From: Membranipora membranacea
Lineage: Eukaryota > Bryozoa > Gymnolaemata > Cheilostomatida > Membraniporidae
Assembly (NCBI GenBank): GCA_914767715.1
Contig: OU612065.1
Coordinates: 9,674,001-9,738,000 of the forward strand
Reading direction: 5' to 3'
Length of the DNA stretch: 64,000 nucleotides
Numbering within the stretch: the first letter of the stretch is position 1; every line of letters starts with the position of its first letter. Shown here piece by piece: positions 1 through 12,100 of this stretch. A program made the translations under genes and the position numbers. Below the pieces are notes generated by a model. That model saw nothing but the letters and a program-made list of their open reading frames with translations. It was not told where the DNA came from and did not search any database.

Positions 1-292
1 TATATCCTCTGATGTTCATTCGACACAAAGCAGTAAAGTTAGCCTGCAGCTCTTTAGGCAGAAATTCCCGCAGAGCAGCTATGAACATCATCTGCTCAGC
101 AGTTTTTATCACTTCTCCAATCTCAAATACAAAAGTTGTGAGTGAACCATTCGAACAGAAACTCTTAATCGCCTCTCTAATAGATATCCTATCTGCATTA
201 CCAAACAGGTCATGCGCCAGCGATCTGATCCCATGCCCTCCTAGAGTATTCACCTGAGGTATCCCAGCTCGGTCAGTCATATCTCTAGGTAT
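1..292 (-). CDS. partial gene with harmonin-homology-like domain (one exon, runs off left edge)
   Basis: An open minus-strand exon enters after a good 3' splice site (intron ends ...TTATTCAG, exon starts at 292) and stays open to base 1. About 97 residues are visible. From about residue 25 they align by eye with the harmonin-homology helical domain: LFGNADRISIREAIKSF, then a helix ending FEIGEVIKT, then AALREFLPKELQANF, matching the helix pattern of USH1C in which the last helix carries an R-P-x-P-like turn. In animals this domain occurs in harmonin, whirlin, PDZD7 and CCM2, which scaffold cytoskeletal or junction complexes. No PDZ domain is in view, so the family member cannot be decided. 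The upstream exons should lie in 293-5000 or be absent from what I recognise; I found none with certainty. Confidence 0.5.
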   Translation of the reverse strand, partial: MPRDMTDRAGIPQVNTLGGHGIRSLAHDLFGNADRISIREAIKSFCSNGSLTTFVFEIGEVIKTAEQMMFIAALREFLPKELQANFTALCRMNIRGY

Positions 293-1679
293 CTGAATAA
301 ATCCGAAGAATAAATGTCAACCTTCTATACAGTGGTGGAGCATAGGCCCTACATCCAATCAATAATTTACTCATGTTTTTATGTACACCCTAAACCTATA
401 TATAAGCATATGATATGACCATCAATTATTCAATATGGGTTATTATGGGAATGCTTTTAACGAAATTGTTTTGGTGCGATGATTACATAACTGAATGTGC
501 ACCACATCAACTTTGCATCATACTGTATTATAGGGGATCGCTATACATCTTCAGATGCTTTGACAACAGCGGATTTTGGGGTTGACATATAAGATGTCAT
601 GTCAAAACATATAAACATGACAGAGATGGTTTACAACTTCCTTCTAGGTGAGAGCGTAAGACTTGAATGTGACCATTCTGCCAACAGTTTTGTATGGTGA
701 GACTCCCATTGTACGCTAACTTATCTTTTTGCCGTTTTCATAAGATTTTAATTAGATTGTTAGCAAGAGGAGAAAGCATTTACTGTCGAGTAACTTACGG
801 ATGGGTTTGCAACACAAGTTCTTTCTTCTATCATTTTGCTTTTCTTCACATTTATATACTCACCCATCACAAATATTACAACTTTAAATCTTACATTTAT
901 TGAAGAGTTGTTTGCATGTGATCATAAACGAGACAACTCCTATCTTTGATTACTAGTGTATCCCCTTTCACAACATTATATAACAGCAGGGAGGGTGGGA
1001 CCAACTTTTATTGCTCAGTTCGTTCAGCCAATAAACAGAAACATTCAGGTACCAGCTTAATCAGAGGAGAGAACTATGAAACACAATATTTTGGATTCTT
1101 TGAGGCCTAGACCTTAATATCAATTTCTGAGTTAACATCTCACAGATATCGAAGGAGCCTTTTTATTGAGAGCTGTGAATGGAAACACACAGAGGTTGTC
1201 AGCGTCCCTGGAGTATACTTTCCATGTAAGCCCAAGTATATAGAAACATCTGTATATTCAGGTTACCAGTCTCAGTGAGAACTCAAGGCCTGAGAAATAA
1301 CTTACTCAGTAAAAGAACTCAAAACACATGTGACGCATTTCAAACTACGGTATACCAATCTCCGGATGAGGCTACCAGTATTGCATTCTCTGGGGCCTGA
1401 TATGGTCAAAAACAACTATCAAAAAAGTGTTTCGTGTCAGAAATATGGTAATCAAGTTTCCCAAAAGAGGACACCTAGTCAGTCACAAAAGGGCCATACA
1501 CCAGTGAGTTACTGGAGACTGATGGGGTCGGGTTTCCAAGAAGCAAAGAGGTTGGAGTATGACGGTTGAGGAAGCCTCCGATGTAGTAAGCGACCTCACA
1601 AAATAACCAACCAACCCCCCCCCCCCCAAATAGAGGGGGGATTCGTCATTGACATTGACAAAGTATACATGCTTGTAAG

Positions 1680-1706
1680 CAAGGAGCAACAGCTTGTTAC
1701 TCCTTG
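1680..1706. repeat. small hairpin of the AAGGAGT/ACTCCTT family
   Basis: CAAGGAG at 1680-1686 is the exact inverse complement of CTCCTTG at 1700-1706, with a 13 nt loop. The bases after it (TAACTCCAGATGCC at about 1715-1728) also resemble the right flank of the larger hairpin at 14420-14478, suggesting a shared miniature element. Confidence 0.5.
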
Positions 1707-2618
1707 TTGCAAGTAACTCCAGATGCCTTATGAATTATAGCCTTATCTGAAGGGGACTTTGAGACAGGGTTAGCAAAAGAGGAGGCTTGGATCAAAGTTC
1801 TATGGAAGAGAGGTTGAACAACTATTAATAGAATTTACCCAGTAATCTATCAATGATGATTGGATAGGTAGGCATATAATCATAGTCTGCTATCTCATCT
1901 GATCTCTGGATTGATTAATTCAAGTTAGTTACTAGTAAGTAGGAAGTAAGATGGGTTTATTATTAATAAATAGTGTGATCTTACTTTCTGTAAAAGATCT
2001 TTTGCACCTACCACCCATTTTATTACCAGTCAGGAGGTATAATTATACTTAACCATAGAAATAGTTGATGCTATACATTTAATAAATATTTACAGAAATG
2101 GTTTATTCATATTACACGAAGAAATGGTTTTGCACATGAATGAAGGTCACCAAGGACGCTTTGATGGGTTTAATTTGTCTTCTTTTCTAAGAGTAGGGAG
2201 CATCCGGCAAAGCACTAAGGATACTCTTCAGCAACCTAGTTCACTGTACTCATTGACCTATAAATTTGTAGAGTGTATGTGTAATGTGATTGGGCAAATT
2301 CAAAACTTATATTGGGGTAAATGATAATCATTGGCTTACTGAATGACATAATTCAATTAGAGAAACTTTTGCTGCACAATACTCTTTGGGGAGGAGAAAA
2401 AATGCTGTATGAACTGTACTGGTATGGGCAGGGGAACTGTCTGTTCCTGGATGGCTAGCTCTTGTTACCAAGAGCTTGCCAGACCCTGACATATGAAAAG
2501 GGAGTAAGACCACAGAGCTGCCAAATTTCTGTGACAGTCCATTTTTATTTGAATCCAGTCCTGCTTCGTTGGACCTTAGTTCATTCTACTAACTAACGAA
2601 TCTTTCAATTATTTATAT

Positions 2619-2644
2619 CAAAGACTTACTTACTTACTTACTTC
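2619..2644. repeat. ACTT tetranucleotide microsatellite
   Basis: About five tandem ACTT units. The same unit, read as AAGT, forms the 3' tail of the retrotransposon copy ending near 15927, so this may mark the 3' end of another minus-strand copy, although no coding remnant is recognisable beside it. Confidence 0.4.
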
Positions 2645-3559
2645 CCAATTAATCCTAGGAGCCAGTTCGAGGCATATAGGGTATTAAACCAGTTTTATGA
2701 CCATTGGGGGTAACTTGAGGGGAGATATGTTGTCAGAATGTGAGTCACCATTACCTATTGAACATATAGGTTTATCACACTGTATAATAAACTCACATGT
2801 AAGCATGGTTACACAGTGACAGTTTAATTAATTTAATGCAAGGATTAGGAAAAAAATAAATAATTAATATAATCTCACACATCAGCAGCAGGCCAGACAT
2901 GGACTGCAGCATCAACTAAGGCAAAAAGAATGACCTAACCTGAAGGATACTAGTAAGCACTTAAAAAAGAGAGAATAAACAGACAGAACACAATATCACA
3001 TACATAGTACTTAGATTTAGTCATTGATGTTGTTAACAGGGTTAACGGGCAACCAAGGTTTCGCAGCAATGCATTAATGGGTAGCAAATAATGTGCTGGG
3101 CAGCATCAGCTTTGTGCATTACGCGATGCAAAACTCAAAGTAGTTGCTGACTCTAAGCTGGGTAACACTTCAGTTTAGGGGAGGTTCCAAGACTTTGCTG
3201 TAATAAATATAGAGCACAGGCTAAATAATAACAGGAACAGGAAACTGCTATGTGGTATTCTCTTTTAGCTGAGTTTGAGTGCCTGATGTAAGAAATGTTT
3301 CACAAGAATTCTGGCTGAATAATCATCCGAATTATATTTTGTCTTTTTCCCAATGCAGAAGGTGCAATCTGCTTTTAATCAATGGCCATCAATGAGAAGT
3401 TGTTTGAAACCTTGGTTGCCCTTTAAGGGGGGAAGTAGACCTTCACTTGGTCCTTAATTCGATTAAAGTACGAAAATTTCCATGCATTGGTACGATGGAC
3501 CCAGCTTATGGTGTTGCCTCTAGTGTTGTGTGCTTTGGATGAGAACCTTATGTATTTAT

Positions 3560-3642
3560 TCAATTTTATTTCAAATAGCCCTGCCTCCACCTTGCGTAGG
3601 AAGAGGGTGTCTAACTCCGATTGATTGATTGATTTATCAGTT
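3560..3642 (+). mobile_element. probable 3' terminus of a non-LTR retrotransposon
   Basis: A short unique segment (CCTGCCTCCACCTTGCG ...) ends in three to four tandem GATT units. A tetranucleotide tail after a short 3' UTR is the usual 3' end of CR1/L2-like elements. No coding part is left, so this rests only on the shape of the terminus. Confidence 0.3.
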
Positions 3643-5024
3643 TCATTTTTATTTATTATTGGTCATTATGACTGGTAAAAGCACTGCCTAGTCATTATGT
3701 TACTGGGTCTTGAGTGTGATAAGACTTGCAACACTTGGTTAGTTTTGTAGTGTTGTTTCTGTTGGATTGCTGCCACAATCACACATACAATACATGCACA
3801 CACCACCTTATAAAACATAACTAAGACTGCCACACGACAGTCCAGTCTTGTCACATTTTACAACACCCATAGCCAGCGCCTGTTTTTTAAGCCCGTTCAG
3901 AACTGTATAGCTTTTTGTAATGTTAGACAGGGATTGGGAACAAACAGGCTGGGGAGTGGGCGTATTTTCTATTTTGATTAAAAACTGCTAAAAGCAGCTC
4001 ATCTTGCTACTAGCTGAAATATCATTCCAAAATAACTCACACCAATGAACTGAGCTGATGCCACAGGTCTACTCCAAAACCTGGGATTTCGGCGATGTTT
4101 GACTCCCCCCCCCCTTGAGCTTTTGGAAGGCAATACGGTTAATGAATCCATCGCAACAAGAAGATATCAATATAGCATACTGACCTAGCAGTGTATTCGT
4201 TGCGATTGATGATTCAGGTTATTGTTTGCCGTCACCACGGCACCAATTACCAATCACTCTGTTATGGCAGACTACTACGCATTTATTAGCCTTTGGGCTC
4301 TCCCCGGCAAGGGTGCAGCACCAATATGTATGTATGTTATTGCTGTAGAATTGCCCCCCCCCCCCTCCACTTTTGGCATGCGTCCTGTATCCCAAGTCCT
4401 GCCACATATCTCAGTTTGGTTGACCCGTGGGTTGATCTAGCCTTAATTCATCAATCAGCAATGAAAAACTGTATGGACAATTTAGATGTCTCTTTTTTTC
4501 AACTAGCTTTACTCATACCCATACAATACACTATATAAATATAGAAGCAAAAGTGACTTCTCACTGGGATCAAGAAGAGTAGAAAAACGATCATGCTTTC
4601 TGTAGTTCTGGTCTCTTGAGACACATGGTCTACGGTTCCGAGATAATCATCAGAGAACATCAATCACTGGCTACATAGTAGTGTTAAGGCAGCAATGGTT
4701 TAGAAAAGGCCTCTTACATTAAACTCAGATGTGTGTCACACGATGTAATTTGATGGGGCTATTGGCAGAAATTCTATAGTCATGCTGTTTGTCGCTTGAT
4801 AAGACTATCAGAAGTTCATGCCATTGATAATTATCCCGTTAACCGATCCCTATAGAGAAATTCACAAACAGTAGTACTGTGCGGTACCACTCTAACTCCT
4901 TAGCTTACTTCAGTTGTGCCATTTGCTGTTCTCCCAATTCATATGTATTGCGTGTGGGTCCTCTTTGGTGATGAGACTCTTATCAGAGTGGAAGTGAGTT
5001 AGAAATTCTGGACAAAAATATAAA

Positions 5025-5400
5025 AATCATCATCATCATCATCATTGGCTGTCCTTCGTATCCGAAGATGACTTCTTGTGAACCATGTCTCTCCATTGGC
5101 ATCTGCTTCTGCTGAGGGATTGCCAGCTACCAACATGAATCTTTTTATCTTTGAGGTTTCTCTTCACCGTGTCCTTGAACCTCAGCCTGGGTCTCTTTTT
5201 CTATTTCTTCTCATGGTTCGTTTGAATTTGCTGACAAGATTGTTTAGGGATAAGGTGGGTTTTGTCAGTTGCCAACATACCCCTCTCCACTACAGAAATA
5301 CGCTGAGCTGGCAAGGATTGACCAGGACGAGCCCAGCAGTTCGGTAGTCGCAGTGACTGGCCGTGTAGGTAGTAGGTACCCATTGCGCCCTTACAGATTG
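5025..5400 (-). mobile_element. decayed 3' end of a non-LTR retrotransposon (minus strand)
   Basis: Read on the minus strand, about 5070-5195 encodes a stretch containing RLRFKDTVKRNLKDKK and then a W-Q-x-L-...-R-x-R-C-Q-W-R pattern. That is the conserved C-terminal end of many animal LINE ORF2 proteins (RPxLRYKDTLKxxLK...W...R..WR). It runs into a short 3' end and then a GAT trinucleotide tail (plus strand ATC repeats at 5025-5045). Upstream residues up to about 5400 are in disrupted frames. The element is 5' truncated and dead. Confidence 0.6.
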
Positions 5401-5796
5401 TCATGTGTCTGGATGAAGTTTTTCTGGGTCATCATTCCATAGATCCTCAATGCTATTGGCCTGGTGAGTTCCAGTTTACCGGCGGTGACCACTTGGAGGT
5501 TAGCATGAAGTCTTGACTGGCAGTAATTTCTCCTGAGTTCATCATTACCATTAGCCCTTGGATACAGGAGTCCGTAGTGTCTTGATACATCTGTTGGTTC
5601 CCGCATCCACCACCACCAATAAAAATCATACCGATAAAAATCATAATAATTATAATACTGATAGGTTTGCATTATTTTTCAGTACATTAGTTGTGCGTAA
5701 AGTTAACCAACAGGGTACAAGGGTATTTTATGTTCACCTTGATATCATGATCTGATTGTTTTACTGTTTTCTTTATTCAGACCATAATCAATCAAT

Positions 5797-8700
5797 ATGA
5801 GTGAGGAAAGATTTGATGGTATGTTGCTAACTATGGCTCAGCAGTGCGAAGGAGGCATTCAACAAGTGAGTTAGTGCTAGTTTATATCACATGCTTTTGG
5901 AAAATCACCCCTTCATGAAAAAGCTTCCAATGTATTTTTATGGGACTCTGCATTCTGCTTGACGTGGCGATTCCATTCCTAATAAAACATATCTCGTTTT
6001 TCAGTTGTTGGATATCTTCTTTGGATTCTTATCACGCAAAACCGATTTTTATACGGGTGCAGAGCTACCAAAGATTCAGCAGGTGAGTGAATCCTAATAT
6101 TGGACTTCGTATATTCATCAAGGGTTGAGCGCCAACAATTTCCTCACATAGTAATGCAGAAAATGCAAAAGGCTATTTATCTCTATGTTAGGGTTTTTGA
6201 AAGATTGACGTTTTACCTCTTTCCGTAATATTGACATTTTTGTGTTTCATACTTTTGTCAGACCAGCCATTTGTCTTTCAGTGAGGGATTCAGGACTTCT
6301 CTGAGTAGCCGCTGCGGTTTGTATGCAAGACTAGCGCCCATTTGCTAGCATTAGAGTGTATTAGGATGGATTTATATGGTATCATGTTTTCATTATTGGT
6401 TGCAGATTGTGATAAGCTCAGTGAGTAAGTATTACCAAGCAGCTGCTGACAGAGTCGAGAAAGAGAAGAAGGAGCGAGAAGCTGCAGATAAGAAGAGGAA
6501 GGAAAGGCAAGCAGCAAAACAAGCTGCTGAGAAGAAACAACAGGAAGAGGAGCCGAAAATAAAAGAGCTCACAGATGAAGAGGCTGAAAAACTTCAAAAA
6601 GAGCTAGACAGTAAAAAAGTATGTTTATAGATCATTGTTCTCTGTGGGTCAAAACAGACTCTCTGCCGTGTATAAGAATTAACCCACATATACGAAACTC
6701 TGCAAATGACCTGCCATGCCATTCTTAGAGTGGGCAACTTGCAATTAATATTTATCTTCTATTGAATAAATAGGACTTTTGATTACAATTCCTACTTACA
6801 TATTAGACAAAAACCACAAACACTGTCAGGATGTAGGGGCTGTACCTTTTGGAGCACAATTCTCCCCGTAAGAAGAAATTTCCAATCATGTACATCTTAT
6901 TATAATCGATCACCATCATCTTAGTCCATCATAAATAACTTACTATTTTCAGAATTCAGACAAAGCAGTTGATTCGGGAGCTGCTGGAGACTCTTCTGAT
7001 AACAAGAAACCATCAGGTGAAGGGGTAGATAAATCTGAAGATGAGGAAGACGAAGCTGACAAAGGAAAAATAAAACCAAACGCAGGAAACGGCGCCGACA
7101 TGGAAAATTATTCATGGACGCAAACCTTACAAGATGTTGAGGTAAATATAGTGAAACCTATCTAACTTATCAATCGATCTGAAAGGTACATAATTTCACA
7201 AATTAAAATTTACTGTAATAGGACACATACATGTCTTGCTCGCCTCATTTAATAAAATTCATCTTATGTATTTTTGCAGATCCGTGTGCCATTCAACGTA
7301 TCTTTCCCACTCAAGTCCAAAGATGTTGTAGTCGACATTACACCAAAGGTAAGGTTACAGCATACAGCTATATTTATTGGTTGGAACTCGAATGATTTTA
7401 TCTCTTATACCTGTTCTAGATTCTCTCCGTATTACATTCGGGATAATAATTAGGTTTTTCTTTTAATTTTTCTAGCGTATAAAGGTAGGACTGAAGGGAC
7501 ATCCGCCAGTATTAGAAGGAGAAACGTATAACAAAGTTAAAGGAGAGGAGTGTACATGGCTGTTAGTGGATAAGAAAGTAGTAGTTATCAGCTTAGAAAA
7601 AGTAAGTCGTACCACTATTATCAATACTGTGGGTTAAAAAAAATTCCACTGTTGCTCTAGTCTAAAACAAACTGAAGTGTCATGTTATTGATTACAAAAT
7701 AGGAATGTGATTAATAAGAATATTAATAAACTAGTCATCAGGGGACAGTCTCAATTGGGACTTGCTAATTTAGATGAATTCTGCAAGTGTTTACCCATGG
7801 TTCAATCATGTCCAGCCAACACTCAGCCATAGCAATTTGAATGTCTTTGTTGAGAAATAATTCATTATAAGAGAACACAACCGTACATATGTCGGTGGTT
7901 TTGTGTCAACTTTCCATAACTTTGGTATTATATTTTATCATCTGATAATGGTCAAGCAAGCTCTGCACCTAATATGTTGTCGGTCCCTCAGGAAGGCGTT
8001 TAAATCTGGCTCAATGGTGGCTAATTAAAACCCATATAGTTGACTGAGAGTTGGCCAGCATTTAGCTGAGAAAGTCCAGCTAAATGAGCAGTGGCTGCAG
8101 AATCCTGAATGGTTCATAGATCATAACACATTCCTGTTTTGCGAGATGTGACCAGTCCATTTGGATCATAATATTTTGTTATAGATAAATCAGATGGAGT
8201 GGTGGAGTAGAATAACTAAGGACCAGCCGGAGATCAATACTAAGAAAGTACAACCTGAAAATTCCAAGGTAAGCATAAATTTAAAGTCATTTTTGTAGAT
8301 CAACATGTACCTATATTCTTGCTGATACTTTTAAGCTAACTCAATGTTAGCTACTCGGCAGCCTGCTCTTTATACAATTCTTAGAATATGACATGGTTTC
8401 GTCAGATGATTGATTAGATGAGGAGGAAATCCCCTTGCATCGTAACACTTTTTGAATATTCAGCATTTTGCTTGTAGTTGAGTGATTTGGACGGGGAGAC
8501 AAGGTCTATGGTGGAGAAGATGATGTATGATCAGAGACAGAAGGAAATGGGAAAGCCCACCTCAGATGAACAAAAGAAAGAAGATATGCTCAAAAAGTAA
8601 GTACATTTGACAATAACTTCAGTGTGAGGTAACTTGCCAAGAGAAGTAACTCATGATTCCACAATGAAATTCTTGTTCAAAATTGCGCATATAATCAGAC

Positions 8701-8921
8701 CAAGGACTCCTTGAACAGACTTTGATGAGATTCAGGCATACTATGAAGTATCAGCTGTTATTGAGTAAAAAGAAGAGAGATTTTAGTGTCTAATTTATTG
8801 TTTCAAGGTATTTTAAATAAATTATGCACACCACATTTGAATAGAACATTATGACTTGTCTTATTTCAGATTTATGAATGCTCATCCCGAAATGGATTTC
8901 TCCAAGGCAAAATTCAGCTGA
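5797..8921 (+). CDS. NUDC: nuclear migration protein NudC
   Basis: Nine exons: 5797-5865, 6005-6082, 6406-6618, 6953-7141, 7280-7348, 7476-7601, 8185-8268, 8478-8596, 8870-8921. They join in frame to give 332 residues (human 331). The N-terminal part starts [13 protein letters not shown] and is followed by a charged coiled-coil (residues about 60-120), an acidic linker, the CS (p23-like) domain (about 165-255, containing the conserved YSWTQTL and EWWSRI segments) and the C-terminal [18 protein letters not shown] and MDFSKAKFS, all hallmarks of true NUDC rather than NUDCD1-3. NudC acts in the cytoplasm as an Hsp90-linked chaperone and stabilises LIS1/dynein in mitosis and nuclear movement. The start is the first ATG after a 3' splice site at 5780. 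It is transcribed towards IDH3A. Confidence 0.97.
8701..8713. repeat. AAGGAGT-family palindrome in NUDC intron 8
   Basis: CAAGGACTCCTTG is an odd-length perfect palindrome lying in the intron 8597-8869. It is the shortest member of a dispersed hairpin family in this window. Confidence 0.4.
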
Positions 8922-9134
8922 GAGGACTGAAGTGACAAAACCAAGACTATCAATACTTAGCCAATAGTGCTAATTTTCATTTGATAATATTATCTCAGTT
9001 CTCTGTTGTTTTGGCACTTAGTATTATCACATATAAATATGTCTCGTCTTTTCATCCTCCATGAACCTAATAGAAATTACTACATTTATCATAGAGAAGT
9101 CAGTGGTTATTACCTAAAGCTATTTGTAAAACAA

Positions 9135-9140
9135 AATAAA
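9135..9140 (+). terminator. polyadenylation signal of NUDC
   Basis: AATAAA lies 214 nt after the NUDC stop codon and only 47 bp from the stop codon of IDH3A on the other strand, so the two 3' UTRs probably meet or overlap. Confidence 0.7.
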
Positions 9141-9186
9141 TTTGTCCACAAAACGATAAACAGGGTGGCAATTCTGTAACACCCTC

Positions 9187-12100
9187 TCACTGCTCCACAA
9201 TCCTCTGACAGATCGCATCAGTAAACTCGGAGCACTTGGCTGATCCTCCTAGATCTCCCGTTACAAACTGTAAAATTGTAAAGAGTGCATGTAAAAACTT
9301 GTAAATATCCGTGAACTTGACTAACATCAACAACGGTATGACTAAGAGAACTCATGTTGACATCCAGCAGCTATCAATCATGTAGGTGTATTCAAATAAT
9401 TACACAACACAGAACTATAGTATCTGGACATTCACATAACATGATATTGCAGTGTAATGTACTGATGACATATTGAGGGAGAATTCCATATTATCTCTTT
9501 ATTATTATATTGGGTATTTGGTGGGTTGTCATTGAAATGCTTAATGCTGACTTACCTCACTCTCTTTGATGATTTGAAAGCAGGCAGTTTCAATAGTGTC
9601 AGCATAAGCATTGAGATTCATGTGACGCAGCATCATAACAGCACTAAGTAGAAGCGCAGTAGGGTTGGCTTTGTCCAGACCAGCTATATCTGGTGCTGTG
9701 CCATGAACCTATAAGAAATATCAAAAATTGTAACAAGAAATATAGGAATGACTCAATATATACAGGATCATCACAGTTGTCTCATGAGATGAGAACTAGA
9801 TCAAGACACAGTCGGCAGCAGTTATCCTGAGACAATGTCTAGTGACAAGGTATAAAACAAGGGCAATCTGGCATGCTACTTTATGAGCACAACAAAGGTG
9901 GTTTCATTTGCCAACTAATAGAAACAAGCGTGAACCATCAGAACTCACAGATTCAAATATGGCGGCTCCATCCTCTCCAATATTTCCACTGGGAGTCAGA
10001 CCTAAACCTCCAATCAAGCCTGCTCCAAGATCACTATGTAAATAATAAAAATTGATATAAGATTTGTTGTAGGAGGTACATGTGCAAATTATCTGTCTGA
10101 GTCAGCATGAACCATTGAAATGGGCCAAGCTGGTATGTGAACTCCAAATATCACAATCATAAATCATGTGCACTTTCATTTTCTCAACAATGACAGTAAA
10201 GGTTTACCTGAGAATATCTCCATAGAGGTTAGGCATCACCAACATATCATACTGTGAAGGGTCCTGCACCAGCTACAGAGTAGAAACAAAATATATCTAT
10301 TAAATTACAGCACCATTAAATTCTGTATTACTAGGGGCAAGTATGAATTTATGATGATGATGATCAACTGCATGATCAAAACATCCAAAACACACATGAC
10401 TGTGTTATATAGTAAACATTATTACACAAGTCACAGGATGTTGTTGACTTACATTGAGGCAGACAGTATCCAGGTAATTCTCACTGAATCTTATTTGTTT
10501 GTGTTTTTCTGCTTCCTCTCGGCAGCATTTTAGAAACAAACCGTCTCCCATTCTCCTGCAAAAGCGTTTGGAAAAATTAAATTATCGCACTCTTCCAACA
10601 TTATCATCTGTAGGGTGATGTCATATACTTCCTACATGCACGGACCTCATTTTAAGCGGACTTAATGTATTCAGATTACAGCAAAAGCCGCAGGCTGTTT
10701 AAGAAGCTACATGTAAATCCTACCAGAACTAGCTCGTAAAGCCAAAAACAGACAAAATAAGCAATTGGAATAGTGTTGAATATCAAGCCCCAGTATTTTC
10801 TGGAGCTAAGTTATCTTTTGACTATTATGGTCCGAATCCACTCCAAGAAGATTTGATGCCAAGCTCTTTCTCTGAATGATAAATTCAAGGTTAATAATCA
10901 CAATTGGTACTTGATAAGCTTCATATTACCATAGGCCCATCTTCACTCCAAACTTACATGATATTGGCTTTGTGTACAGCTGTGATATGAGACCTGCCAT
11001 TAGCTATCGCATATTCAAATGCAAACTTGGCGACTCTCCGTGAAGCCTCCTCAGTGATCAGTTTGATACTCTGTACTACCCCTGGTACAATCTGCAGTCA
11101 TTATAACATTTAAAATAAATCATAGAAACACTATTGCATAATACTAATTACTAACCTACCATACACTGCGGCATAGTATTCATCTATTAGTGCTGCCAAG
11201 ACTTCATATTACAGTCTCGCATTTTTACAATATTTTCAATGTCTTTGCTAATACCCAGCAATATGTTGACATAGGGCATACTTACAGTATGTTCAATACC
11301 GCTGTATTCTCCCTCTGTGTTTTCTCTTATAGTGACTAGATTAACATCATCATAAGCTGTCTTGAAGCCTTCTATAGATTTGCAGGGTCTAACATTTGCG
11401 TACAAGTTAAATTCTCTGCAATTAAAATTGAAGCATGAACATATAAGCCATGGAGTTTTAAAAGGTGACAATTATTCATTTAGTTGGAATATTATCGTAG
11501 TTTTCTTCTCATTGCACTCATTGGTCAGAGAGCTGGTAACTCCCAATACCTTGAACAATGCTCTGTATCATGCCATGCATGATTTTGGCTTTTGAACATA
11601 GTATTTCACCAAAATTGATTTTGCCTATGGTGATTGGAATGGTAGTTGCTCCTGGCGCAAGCAAATTGTGAAATGCGAAACCCTTTTTTTTGTTTCTCAC
11701 AGCCAATTTACAGCAATATGACCACATCACAAAGTTATCTATGCCATCACATGAGACAAAATCTGTGTAAATCTGTTGGATATACTATGAATACTATCAA
11801 GCACATAAACATTGAGTTTATGAGGATGCGAAGCATTGAAAGTGAATACCTCAGCAGTGTGCTTCTGAGTAGCTAAGATTTGACTTACTTTCGTAGGGCA
11901 AGATTTAGAGAACGATGACCTTTTCCAACAGGTGTGGCCAAAGGTCCTTTGAGGCCTATTTTGTTTTTGTGAACAGAGTCTATAGCTGTTTGAGGAATCC
12001 CAAATGTTCCATCAATACCCTGCACAGGGGTGACATCAACTGGTTCCCAATCAATGGGTGCCTATAACATATCAGTCATTGAAGAATTTAAATGAAAAAT

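Larger units (their letters stand above)
293..5020. other. gene-poor stretch, no recognised gene
   Basis: No open frame here resembles a known protein and no chain of exons could be assembled on either strand. It may hold the 5' part of the gene at the left edge. It contains three homopolymer C tracts (13 bp at 1615-1627, 10 bp at 4105-4114, 12 bp at 4354-4365), an ACTT microsatellite near 2625, a GATT microsatellite near 3620 that looks like a retrotransposon tail, and a small hairpin at 1680-1706. Confidence 0.5.

Noticed and set aside
1330-2324. Plus-strand open frames of 79 and 66 codons
   Set aside because: No similarity, no exon-like borders, and length expected by chance.
5391-5755. 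Open frames on both strands upstream of NUDC
   Set aside because: The minus-strand frame starts in a low-complexity YYNYYDFYRYDFYWWWW run and the rest does not match the retrotransposon C-terminus in that frame; the plus-strand frame has no similarity. Neither has splice or start context.
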